Shown: one piece after another, positions 46,481-58,900 of the stretch
Numbering within the stretch: the stretch's first letter is position 1
Layout of the letters: the number at the start of each line of letters is the position of its first letter
Source: Campylorhamphus procurvoides
Lineage: Eukaryota; Chordata; Aves; Passeriformes; Dendrocolaptidae
Reading direction: 5' to 3'
Assembly: GCA_013396655.1 (NCBI GenBank)
Contig: WBMV01002681.1
Coordinates: 372,001-436,000, forward strand
DNA length: 64,000 nt
Notes under the pieces: generated by a model
What the model saw: the letters and a program-made list of their open reading frames with translations, nothing else
Database searches by the model: none
Told to the model about the DNA's origin: nothing
Made by a program: the position numbers and the translations under genes

Positions 46481-49400
46481 TTTAAATTCTCTCATAATCT
46501 GCAGATGGAATGCTGTTTTTTGTTTGCCAAATATCGTTTTCCTGAACCATAAGCTCATTTTGCAACTTGCCATAGTCTGAAATTATCACTTGTGCTCAGT
46601 AAAGACATCCACGAGTCAGACTTTGGAAGAGGGAACACCATTCCTTCTGCTGAGAACCCCAAAATAAAATCTTAAAATTTAATAATAACTGTTTTTCTTC
46701 TCTATTTACTCTCTTGAGAACCTGAAGAATAAATTCACATTTAAACTCACATCACATTTTAGGGCTGGCTTCTAGATAACGAGGCACAGAACTTTCATAT
46801 TTAGTTTAAGTTGAAAGTTGAGAATCATAAGAATCTGGGACCTTAAGAAAATAGAAACTGTTTCAAGGAAAGCAATAAAACTGTGAATGTATGCTGAGTC
46901 TCAACTTAAAATATTATTTTTTGCAACAGTATAAAGCAGAAACGGATTTAAAAATAGTCGTTTTCATTATGTAGAGACAGTTACTTATAATGGAGCCTCC
47001 CTGACTCAGTGCTCAGTAAAGCTTTCAAGTTATGGATCAGTTATTCAAGTAAACCACAAGCTAATACAAATCTCCCTTGAGTATTTGTAGTGATGGGTGA
47101 AGGGGAAAAAAAAAACTAGAAAGCAGAGAAAGAACAAAACATAGACCAGAAGATGCCTAAAATATCTGGCTTCTGTCTCTGACCTGTGATTCCAGCAGTG
47201 GCTATTTCTTAACTTTGTGCCATTTTGGTTGTAGGGGCAACTCAGAAAAATTGTTGCAGAGTTACCCATCCTCAATGAGTTCTTAAACATCTTCATTGCC
47301 ACTTTAATTTAAAGAAAAAAAACCCCAAAACATAGTGGTTAGGCTCATTTTCTCTCTTTCTGTCTCCTTTTTTCCTGAATTATTTGCAGTATCCTTCTGT
47401 TGTGTTACCTCTTATCCTTACCTTATAGGGTCTTTGGGACAAGGAGTGCCTTTTCATTGTTTGTGCTGCATCTAACACGTACAATCGTGCTCCATGACAA
47501 TAGATGTTACAGTCACATAAATAATACACACTAGCCTTGACATAGTTTATCCCTTTGGTCTGTGGTAGAGAGGTAGTAATTTCTTAGATAGTACAGTGTG
47601 TGCCATAAATCTTTCCTTTTGCAAGCTCCTTGATGGGCAGGAGGTTAAGGCTGTCTGAATGTTTCTTTGTCCTCCTTGCTATGACACTACCTATTTGTGA
47701 GTCAGAAAGTACTGTCAAATGCTTGGCTGTTTCACAGCTTCACAGTGAGAAGAAAATATTTAATGAAGTCAGTGCGAAAGCAGTTATAATAGTGTGTATT
47801 AGTATAAAGTCAAGTGTCTTAACTGTTTCAGAGATTTCTGGGGAAAGTGAATCGTCACATAGAGTACAGACATCGTGCATCTCCCATTAACTGTTTTTAT
47901 TTCATGAAAAAGGCATCCCATTTTTTCTCTCCTGAGCCCATTGCATTTGCTGTTCAGCTTCTGGTCTTTCATACCTTCAATGGTTTGTAGTCTGTGTTAG
48001 ACCTGGCTCTTAATATTGTGGTCACATATTTCTTAGTTTTTCTTATTAAAACTCTTCTTTCTCTAATGGAATTTACAGCTGTGGTAATCGATCTTTGCTT
48101 GATAGATTAGGAATCTGGTCTTTGATTATAACAATTAAGAAGAGTACATTCAAAGTATTTTCTACTTAGAAATGAGGCAGCTAGATAGAGCAAAGCAAGC
48201 ATTTCCTAAAATGCTTCACTGATTTCAAATGGAAGGTAGTGGGGTTTGGTTTTTATTTCTTCCTTTATTTTTGATTTCAATATTGAGAGATCTACCACAG
48301 TGGTTTTTCTGGGTGTTGTTAAGGCTTTCTGCATAGGTCTTCCTTTGCTTTCTAACTTTTTATATCATCAGTACATACCACAAACAGGCTTTTAGATGCC
48401 TAAAATGCTGTTTCAGAGCAAGCTAGGCAACTAAATTAAAAAGTGTCACATTGATATTAATCTTTGTTCATGTGTTGTTGTAACCTAACCCTGTGCTGCT
48501 GAAGTTTATGAACTTTCACATTTCCTAGACGCTATAAATCTCTTGCTGCTTGCATGGTTTGAATCATCCAATTCTTCTTCGAGCGATCTGCTCTATATCC
48601 ATCTTAGTCTCTTTAGTGTCCCAGCCTGGTAGGAATTCCCAGATCATATCTCACTTGGCAGCAAAAAATGAGCACCCTCCAAAATGCAATGGCATTTGCA
48701 CAGGCAACATGTTTCTTCCATTAAAATGTTGTGTAGGCAGGAGCAGCGTCTCTCCTACGGCAGTGCAGTTTGAAGGGTTTCAGTCAGTGAAGTAGGTCAT
48801 TCAAAGGGGCCAGAAGCAGCGGAAGACTAACAGGGAAAGTTTGGCAGTGTAGTGCCTCCCATAATGGTGCAGAATGTCTCACCAGTTTTGCATTTCTCTT
48901 GTCCTGCAAACATGGTGGGAATTTAATGCCTTAATATAACCAAAAAGCAGTTGTTGTAATGTCTCAAAGGTTACCTCAAAGTCTTTTACGGAGTGAGGGA
49001 GGCGGTTGAAGGAACACTTGCATGCACGGAGATGTGATCACTCCTTCACACTTTCTGTGCCACAGGCCTTCTAGATTTTGGTGGCAGTGGCTAATATGCT
49101 GCCACTGCCTTGTCAGTCCTTCCACACATGAAGTGCAAGGGCTGTTAGGACTCCAGTGTCAGTAAAAAAAGTAAAACAATGCTCTACCAGTTATTGTTAC
49201 ACAAGGCGTTTGTGTTGTTGTTGCCAGTGATGATAAATATTTGAGAACATATCTAAAAATCTTTCTCTGCTGATGAAAAATTATGTTGTCACTAAAATGT
49301 TACCAGTCCTACTACTAGTCACAGCCACACTACTGGGTGCTGCTGTTGTGCATTTTCAACTTGCCATTGATTGGGAATGCAAGATGGACAGTGAGAATTG

Positions 49401-50142
49401 AATCCTAGATTAAAGCAGTGTTGAGAGAGAAATGTTTGTCTTGCTTATCATTATACTTTGTTTCAGAAAGGCAGAAAATTATTTTATAGTCAGTACAATC
49501 CAAAAGGAAAAGGGGAACAGTGTATTATTGCTACTTGTTCTGGAAAGAGGACGTGCTGTATTGCACGGCTTGCAATGGGCTGCATAGTTGCTGGGTTCTC
49601 TGATGAAAACACATAGGGAAGAGCTGTTACTGTCTGCAGTAAAAAGCATGGCAACAGAAATGCTGAGTAAAAAGAAACTCACTTTACTTTGTCTTTCAGA
49701 TAGTAATGTTGGATGCAAAATTTGGTGGCTGAACACATTCTAAAAACTTTGTACACATCAAATAAAAAACAGATTCTATTCTACCTTGTGGTCGGAGAAA
49801 TCCACAAATGTTGCTGCTCTCACTGATTTACTTGAATATCAGAAATACGGATTTGGAAAGACTTTTGTGTTTTGTTATGATACCTTTTAACAGTTCGTGT
49901 GCAGAATATAGTAAAGAAAACTGTGGAGTTGGAGGTTGCTGCAGTGGATTTATGCTGGTGTTATGGATTAAGTGGTAGCCTTGGTTGTTCTGATTTGTAA
50001 GGCCCATGCGGAGCTTTATCACAGTAGTATCCAGTAAGGTGCCAGCCAATCTGAGAAGCATCTGGCTGCATAAACTTCTGTTAGAAAAGATGTACGTAAT
50101 TTTGCTTGTGTTACAACTTTTTTTCAAACTTTTTTCCTCCAG

Positions 50143-50273
50143 AGTATTCCATTCTTCATTACTTTTATTGCGCTGGAATTTGCTGTCAGCTGGCTTCAGA
50201 AGCGTAAACTGTCAGGTCGGATCAATGATGGCATAAGTTCTCTTTCCTTGGGTATCCTGTCTCGACTACCAGA
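50143..50273 (+). CDS. AGMO: AGMO exon 2 (first membrane segment)
   Basis: A 131-nt exon with 43 full codons and two bases of a split codon. It encodes SIPFFITFIALEFAVSWLQK, a hydrophobic stretch suited to the first transmembrane helix (residues about 55-73 of this protein), then the loop KRKLSGRINDGISSLSLGIL and SRLP. It matches the human AGMO stretch TPFFIS...ELVVSWI...GRLDDALTSISAGVLSRLP. The acceptor is CTCCAG after a T-rich tract and the donor is GTAAGT, the consensus. The phase joins exon 1 (phase 0) and exon 3 (phase 2) without a shift, the split codon becoming GAT (Asp). Confidence 0.95.
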
Positions 50274-53200
50274 GTAAGTATATGTATACAATCTTAGATT
50301 ATTTTTTAATCACTAAGAAGGAAGAAAAGAGAATTATATATTAAAGTTGCTATTGCTGACCGAAAATTATTAAACAAGGCATCTAGAGCTTTCTTCATGC
50401 AACTTAATTTCAGCAAAGTGTGTGAAGTCTTTCTAATCTGTAAGGCTAAATACGATACTTGCAGGATATTGTTCAGCTCCAATTCTATTCATCTGTATTT
50501 GATCTTGGCTGTCACCTTTTGCCAGTTTTGGGATTTCAGCTGACTTGACCATATCTTATGTTAGACTATATGTTATAATCTGAGTTTCCTTTCATTAAAA
50601 TACAGGAAGAAGGTAACAAAACAAAACCAACAAACCACGTCTATTCATTAGCCTTGTGTGCATATAACAAGATTGATAGAATTGCGAATATGCATGTGAT
50701 CCAAAGTTCTTTGAAAGCAGCCATAATCTTTTGTTTGACTTCAATGGATTTTAATTTCTGAGAGAATTGTTGCAAATATGACCATCTAATCTACTCTCTG
50801 ATGTAAATGCCAGAAGATTTACCTGAATTAGTTCACGATGAACAGAGTTATATTTTAAAGAAAGAGCCACTGTGAATTAACTGTGAATTCCAGTAACAGG
50901 GAGTCTAGCAAATTCTTTATATAAATAGCTCCGAGTGTTTTTCAGAAGCTGTAATTACTTGTGAGGAATGTCATGTTTTAGATCTGCCTTTGCATAATAT
51001 GAGCTTCCAGGTGATAGATTTTATTACATCTTTTCAGATGGGATTGCATTTTTTTCCCCATGTATGAATTTGCAGGTGACCATCAAATTGTATACAATCT
51101 GTTCATTATATGAAAAAAAGTTTTTATTATTTGAGTTTGGCTATATGGTGTATTTGTAAGTCTTTTAATTATTCCCACAGTTCTTTTTCTGAATTTTCTA
51201 CAGTTTTTCATCCCTTCTTAGTGTTGATGTCTCAAGTGCACTCTGTATTTCAGAAATTACTACATCAGTGCCAAATAATGAAGTCATTTGTTCTCTATTT
51301 CTACTTGTTGTTCCTCCCTTTATATATCCCAGATCCTTTGAGTCATCCTTCATCCATGAATACTTTTTTGGATTCTGTGGCTTACATTCCTCATTCACAG
51401 GCACTATGTTCTTATATTTGGCCTTGTAGAAATACATGGACTGTACATTTGTTCCTCCTGAAATAGCCTGAATCCATGAAATGTTGTCTTTGTTACTTAA
51501 AGATCCCTTGTTTTTGTTATTGCAAATTTTACTAGAAATCTTTTCCTTCAGTCCAGGTTCTTGATAAAAGATTAAAAGAGCACAGCAACAATTAAAAAAA
51601 AATAAATTAGCTCCTCTGGCTAGTAGTGCTCATTTTCTGAAATGTGTAAATTGCCCACTTTGTAATCTATTGAATGTTTGATATTTAGTTAATTATTTTA
51701 GCTTTCTAGGCAATAAAAATTTTGACAAGGTCCATTAGGTACAATTTCTGATGGATTGTGTTAGTTATCAGTAGTAAATATCATAGATGAAGCCTTGTAA
51801 GGACACTTTCCCAAACTTGTCAAGTATTTGAAAATAAGAGGCATGAGCTTTCAACATGAAAAGTATTCAAACAGAAAGTAATATTTAAGTTATTTCAGTA
51901 TTTTGTGAAGCTGTTTTTGCAGCTAGTGTGCAACCTATAATCAAACCATTTTGTTGCCCTTAGTGATTTGTGAGCATGATCTGGAAGAAGCAACACTCAA
52001 CTTTTCATTATGTTTTAAGATGTGATAAATGGTCATCAATACATTAGATTTTTGGGGACCAACACATAACGCTGATAACAACTTCTTCTAGTGTGCACGA
52101 AGCTAATACTGAAATAGATCAAATGTTGTTTCTTCAACTGAACCCAAATTTTCTACACTTGACGGGTTTACCATGCTAAATACTTACCATTTTTTTCTGA
52201 AATATTTAGAACTGATTAAGTTAAACAAAGGGACTGAGATACACATCAAGTTAGTTTGAATGGTTTGCGAGGCCTCTCGGCTTTATTTTTAAGAATACTA
52301 AATCGCTTCAGATACACTCTTTTCTGGAAGAAATGCTTGCTAAGAAAACTAGTGGGGTATGTGTGGAACTCAGCTTTGCAAGGTGCTGAGTACTTTTATT
52401 ATTTTGGCACTCAGTACTTTGCTGCAGAATTTGGCTTGCAGGCTATGCAGTTTTCTTTTGCACGGTTGTTTCAACTGAGTGAACAGAATGATCCTTAAGG
52501 ACTCAAAGTTTGCAGGATTAGACAAATCTGCAAGATCAGGACACTTATTTATTGCAGAAGTCTCTTCTGCATTGCTTGTGCAGCTCCTATCTCTGGAAAT
52601 ACAAGACCCTCCTCAGCAGTTCTTTCCAAAAAAGAGATCTGTAAAACTTTTAGCTTTTTGGCTGAGTGTGAAAGAAGCAGGTAAGATACAGACTTCCTAA
52701 ATTATTTAATCTCATGTTAATATCACAATTCTAATGGTAACTGCTTACTGTAACAACTCTTTTGTAAGTAAGAGGAGTTGTGAATAACTGACTGGCTGAA
52801 AAGACTTGAATTGAAAAAAACAGAACATTTTATCATTCTGTCTTCTGATTCCATGGTGTGAAAGAACTGGGTCAGGAAAAAAAAGGGGAAAAAATAGCGA
52901 AGGCAAAACCTGTTGCTAAGACTTTCACTTCAGTCTTTCCCTTTCAGGCAGAAAAAAGTAGGGAAAGCTGACAGAAACTGCTAAAAGAGTATTTCAGCAG
53001 AACCCACAGCATCAGGGGAAATAGTAGTGCAAATCATTAACAGCTGAAGGTTAGATTAACACACCATTGATTGTATCCTCTCCCAGGGACTAATTTTCAT
53101 TTTCTCAACTAGCAGCAATGGTTTGCCACTTCCTTAAAAAATCTGTGGTTGAGTCTAAAATGGTAGGCTTCAGTCTATTAGTTAAAATGAAGCTTCAAAT

Positions 53201-55721
53201 GTGTCATTGCAAAGAGGTCTTTACATTTAATGGCAAAATTATGAGTCACAAACCAGATTCAGCCTTTAAGTATTTTTTTTCATTTTACAGTCTGTATAAC
53301 AGAAGTATTGCATATCATGAGGGAAAACAGTATTTATTTAGTGTTTCATGCCTCACTGTTGAGAAAGTGCAAATCATAAATTGTTGATATTTGTATGCCA
53401 AATATTAAAAATGTAGGTGTAAGAGGAAAAGTCTAATCAGACAAGGCAATGTGTTTTGTTTTCAGGCTTATTAGACTCAACAGCATGTAGTAAGTTGAAC
53501 TGCTTTGTGTGTACACATCGTCTCTTATAAAATAGCCCATACATTTCTTAAATACAATTTTTTTCTGCCTTAATGCATGCTATGCATTCCTCTGCATGTA
53601 TGAGTACTAAATGTTACATGCAATGAAAAGTAATTTGGAGGAAAGGGAGAAATTTGAATTAATAAGCTTACTCCCAGCATCCTAAATGTTGGTGGTTAAA
53701 AAATTTCTGAGAACTTTTATTCTAAATAAATAAATAAGTTTTCTAGCTAACCATTGCCAGGAGACTTTAAATGCTGCTGTAAAAATATTCTCCCAAGAGA
53801 AAGTTTATTTTGGGTATAAGTATCCACTATACAAGTATGTGCATTATTTCATATTGACCCATTTCTTCTTTTAAAGCAGCAGAACATAAATCAAATTAAA
53901 AAAAGTATTTGGGGGATAACTGAGGTAGGTACATTTTCAAACTAGTTGGGAATGACTCCATTCTTTATGGTCATGCTCATTTGCCAACTTTTAGTGCTCA
54001 GCTCTGAGCACAATTCCACAGTGTATGAGTCTACGTACATATAATATCTAACACAGTTTGGTTATGAACTTCATTTCTAAAGAGAACACTACAATCTGTA
54101 TACATTATTTACTTTGATTTTTGAATCAGAAGAAGTTAGAGTTCTCTGAAATGTTGAACGTGAGAATGGAATGAGAAAATGCTTTTTGATTGGTTCATAC
54201 TATTATGTATTTTAAGATATCTACACTTCAGCAGTAATTGACTCAAAGGAGTACAAATCCTGTTTCGGCTGTAGACCAGTGTATTCAGGTTTTTACACCA
54301 TCTGGATTTTAAATAATCTTTTTTTTTTCAGAAGCTGGTTTGAAGAGGCAGTTTCATATAGATTTTAGACCAGCAATGCTGCCAAATGAAGCACCTCTGA
54401 CTAGCTGATACTTCTGGTTGGTTGGTCCTCCCTCTGTACCTTTGCTCCCCTTTTGCCAGCATCAGCATTTGTGTTCCCTGTGGTGAAGTGGTCCAGGAAG
54501 CAGGTCCAGCATCCTCCCATCATAGTAACCTGCATCAGTTCTTACTATCTCTATGCAAAATCTTGTGCTAGCACAAGAAATGGGCTTGGGAAAATGCAGC
54601 CAGGTTTACAGGGCAAGAAATACTCAGTGCTTCTGTAGCATTACTGAGTTATTTGCTTTAAAGTATATGCAAAATTGCAATTTGAAACTCCTGAAGTATC
54701 TACTAGATACTTCATGTGTGACTATGGAAAATTATAATCTCATAAATTAGTGATTGCATTTCTTAGAAGAAAATTTGATACATGCAGTTTCCCATAAATT
54801 ATATTTTCACTTGCAGACTTATTAGGTACATTTTTTTCCCACATCTGTTTGACTAAGGCTTTCGACAGATGTTTGTTTAGAGCATGGTCAGATGTGTGGC
54901 TTCTGATCCAGCTGTGCCCTCAGATCTGCCAACATAGCTGTACATTTAATTGCTCCCTAACCTGGTCCTGACATGCTAAAAGCAGAAACAAAAGCCCCCC
55001 AAGAACTATAAAAGAGGTGTTTAACCTCAGCTGCATTTATTTTGACAGAGCCAGGTCAGGGAGCAGCTATGCATGCAATTACGATGGCAGGTCTGAGGGC
55101 TGGTAACCACCATGCTTAGGGCAGTGATGAGCAGATGGGGCCAAACTGGAAAGGTGATCACTTAACCTGGTTAAATGGGGAGTAAAGCTGCTGTGCCACA
55201 CCATGCCCTTAAACCAAACGAACTTCTGGCTACTGCACTTTTGTCTTTCCTGTACTCACTTACGTAGTCCTGCCTTTCTTTTGCGTTCATCTGGGTGCTC
55301 ATCTGATCCCAAATGGAGTTATTTTGGTTCATTGTGTGAGCAAAAAGGTATTTGCTTAAGGCACAAAGACAAGCAAATTTTCTGGGAGTGGGAATGGGGC
55401 AGCTAAGAGTTGTTAGGCTGTAGGTTCAGAATCTACTCACCTCCCCATTCCTCCTACTTTACAAGTAGCACTCCGTTGTTACATATTTCATGAGAGCACC
55501 CTCCTGGCTTCACTATACTTCATAGTGTTAATTGTTCCCATATTTTTCCAGAGGTCACAGCCCTTAAAGCTTTGTTAGAGGAACGTGTTTTGAAATAACT
55601 CAGTAATCTTCTGTAGGTAAAGCAGTCTGGTAGGGCAAACAATTTCAGTAAGGGGGGTAGTGCTGTGCAGCAGGATCTGGTAAGATTTTCAGTGGCCAAA
55701 CCTGACCCTGGAAGGAGACTT

Positions 55722-55774
55722 TTAAAACTGGTTCAGTTATGCTCATGTTAAAACTGGTTCAAGTTAAGCTCATG
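55722..55774. repeat. Two-copy tandem duplication of 26/27 bp
   Basis: TTAAAACTGGTTCAGTTATG plus CTCATG (55722-55747) is followed at once by a copy with one inserted A and one T-to-A change (55748-55774). It is a recent-looking local duplication in AGMO intron 2. Confidence 0.85.
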
Positions 55775-55819
55775 ACAGTAACTGTCTTACCTGAACAGTT
55801 TTTGTATGGTCTAATTAGT

Positions 55820-55918
55820 TGTTGGGTCTTTTGGGGTTTTCTTTTGGTTGTTTGTTTTGTTTGTTTTGGGTTTCTGTGTTTTTGTTTGGTTTTTGTTTGG
55901 TTTTAATCTGGTTTGTAT
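55820..55918. repeat. G/T-rich low-complexity tract
   Basis: About 100 bases made almost entirely of G and T on the + strand, with recurring TTTGTTTG, TTTTGGG and TTTGGTTTT units. It may stem from the same low-complexity class as the A/C tract at 39821-39912, in the opposite orientation. Confidence 0.7.
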
Positions 55919-58900
55919 TGATGAATTGAGTAGGAATAAAACAGTAAGTTAGTAATTGCTGTGTGGATTAAATATGCTATGTTCTTCTTGTGTCGGTTTA
56001 ACAGAGTTTTATAATTTAGTGTAGATCATGCTGTGTCCTCCAACAAGTCCAAATCCCACTGTGCTTAGTAAAGATGCTGGTGTCAGGTGCTGGTGTCCTA
56101 TCTGCTGTCAGGTGCTCATCACCACCTCCCTGATCCCTTTTTACCAACTGAACTTTAGTGGTGAATCCTGCCCAGGCACATCAGTAGCATTATCTTCAGA
56201 GATTTAAACTGGAAAATTTTGGTACTTTGATTCCATTTGTTTGAAGCAGGCTGGACAGCACAGATGCGGACATGGTTTCTGGCAGAGCACAGGAATATGA
56301 GTGAGCAGCTCTAGACAGTGCTGCTTTTTGGTGATGACTAAGGAAAGCTTTGAGCCAAAATTTAAAACTCTGAAGTTTCTAAAAAAATGGCATATAAACT
56401 ACCTCATGTTAAAAGAAAGGATTTGGTAGAGTTGAGACATCGTCAAACTAATTGACTGAAACAATACTGATACTCCATACCTACCATCATGTTCTAGAGA
56501 TTGCTGTATTTCGCACAAACTTGGGATCCAATTACTCTTTTGGGTTGTAACCTCTTACATGGAATGCATGTTTTCTGTGTCCTTAGTATTGCATCATTGC
56601 CTTTTTCTGTACAGTGGGGCCAGTAAATGGCCTGGTCATGGCCCATTCTTAATGTCAGAGCCCAGCTTTGCACCTGCCTTATCTTTAGAAGCAAAGAGAA
56701 GCTGTCAGAGTTCATTTTCAAATATATTTGTGCTCTTCTCTGAAAGTACATACCGTGAACTGAGTTTACCCTTATTGAAAATGTTATTAAGTTCAGTAGT
56801 CTCTGTAGCTCACAAACTACACCAATTTCTCAAATCCCATAAATATTTTTTATTCCATGTTTCTGTATTTTGTGTCAGTTTTCAAACATTTTTTAAAAAA
56901 ACCTCTAAGAAACTGCTTCTGACTGAAGCATGTCTTTGCTGAAAGATGAATTAAGCTTAAATCAGAATTCCACTAGATGGAGCACAGGGGTAGTATTTTT
57001 AGAGCTGGCCAACCTAGTTTCTTGGGTCAACACTTAGAAGTTATGGAAATTGGGGAAAAAAGTCTTAATGATTCTGTAAATCAGTGTTACAAATCTGAAA
57101 AGAATAGACTTTTTGCACCACTGTGTATCATGGACAAAAACAAAGTGTCTTTTAAAATGTTCAGAAGTATGACTAAGGGAGTTCAACATAAATTCTCTTG
57201 AAAATGTTTTTCCTCGTTTCATCGTCTGATGTGCTATGTCTCATTGAAGCTGTTTCATTGTATGTTAATAGACTATAGGAACTCTTACTGGTTCCTTTAG
57301 TTCTTCTGAATCCATCTAGAACAATCTGAGTTCAATGGAATACCCTTTTCTCATCGCTTATTTATATGTGACATTTGAGAATATTACAGGCTTGTTCTCA
57401 ATCTCAAACTGTAAAGCAGATTTTCTCACTTCAGTGGAACAAGTAAGTAGGACAGACCAAAATCAGATCCTAGAATGGAATGAAAGTCTAATCAAGCATT
57501 TGTGTTACTCTCATGGTGATACGTGTACAAATATTGAAAAATCAGGTCCATTGCCTTTCAAGAGACAACCTTGTAGGATCTTCCAGTATTGTGTATCCTG
57601 AAGTTACTGGAATAGTGTTTACTGACTAGTGTGCTGGGCAAGTATAAAGAGAAGTAAGCCACAATACCAGAAGCTCAAATGTACTGAAGGTTTTAAACTA
57701 GGCTTTTTAATTTTGTGAAGATAAAATGTAATTAAAAGTACCCGAAGTGCTTGCATAAACTTAGGGCATATTGTGTTACTGCTGTGGATTGTATCACTAA
57801 AGGCAGTGGAACTTCTCATGAAAATATTTAAGTTTTCCTGTATGTTTAATTGATTGCTTATTTATGTATGAATGAACAAAAATAAACGAGTAACTTAAAT
57901 TATGTAGCAGTAATCAAACTTAGTAATAAAAATGTTCCACTGACTTCTGTTATTTTTCTTCCAAAACCTGTAATTTCATGTTTTATTCCACCTACTACAG
58001 TAAATGGTTATTATTTTCAAAAATTAGAGGATAAAAAGTGAAGTGCAACAGGAATAGGTTTGGTGAATAAAGGGTCAAGTCAGGCAAAATACTATGCAAT
58101 ACTGTGTACAGTAGAACTAGTAGGGATACCCGAGTCACCTGGATTTGACTTAATTTTGCATTTGATATTTTCTTTTCTCCTTGAGGAAAACCGAAGGTTG
58201 GTATTGTTTAGCTAAAATGCTGGAGAAGAAGGCCATACTGAGGAAGAGGAGAGGCTTTGATTCAGCTTTTGTGTCTGGTGGGAACATTTTCTCAAAATGT
58301 AGGTGCTATTTCCTGTAATCAAGGGCTTTCCAGAGCCTGATAATAATTTCCCAGCTGTATCATTTTGGTGAATTATTTTTTAGCCTTGGGTTATTTCATG
58401 GCTAGGTTTGCATATTAAGAATGGGAGAAGAGATCATATTCATCTTGATGATAGAAAACAGGGAATAGAACTCCCACAGCTCCCTCTCCCTTTCCCTCCA
58501 CCTTGTGGAAAGTTTGGCTTTGTGCTAAAGTGTGAAAAAAGGCTTGACTGCAGTGTGTCAGGCATATTTCAGCTCGATTTGTGTCAACCCTAATAAGTCA
58601 GCTGACAAAGTAATAAATTGGGTGTCAGTTCAAGACCTGGCACCTGTACAGGAAATAAAAGGGGATTTCACTTGCAGGAGATTTGCTTCGTTTTGCAAAT
58701 GGACCTTTTCTCAAGGCTCCTCTACCTCCTTCCTCCCTTCTTTTTACTGAAATCGTGTTATCAAAATGTTTATTTCAATTGTGACTGAAGCCAGTTTTTC
58801 ATCTGGAAAAGAAAGCTCTATGAATATCCTTGGAAATGGAAATCCGTATGCTTTCGACTCTGAAAGAAAGCCTTACAGAGCATTTAATTATTCATGTATC

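Larger units (their letters stand above)
43516..50142 (+). other. AGMO: AGMO intron 1
   Basis: A 6,627-nt phase 0 intron from GTGAGA to the acceptor CTCCAG. It contains G/T-rich low-complexity tracts at 45542-45608 and 46431-46480 and a 12-bp palindrome at 46082-46093. Chance reading frames (up to 99 codons) show no recognisable domains. No interspersed repeat is identified by eye. Confidence 0.88.

Noticed and set aside
56559..56942. 127-codon + strand frame in AGMO intron 2
   Set aside because: No domain or repeat homology is recognised and there is no exon support. It lies inside an intron defined by clean flanking exons.
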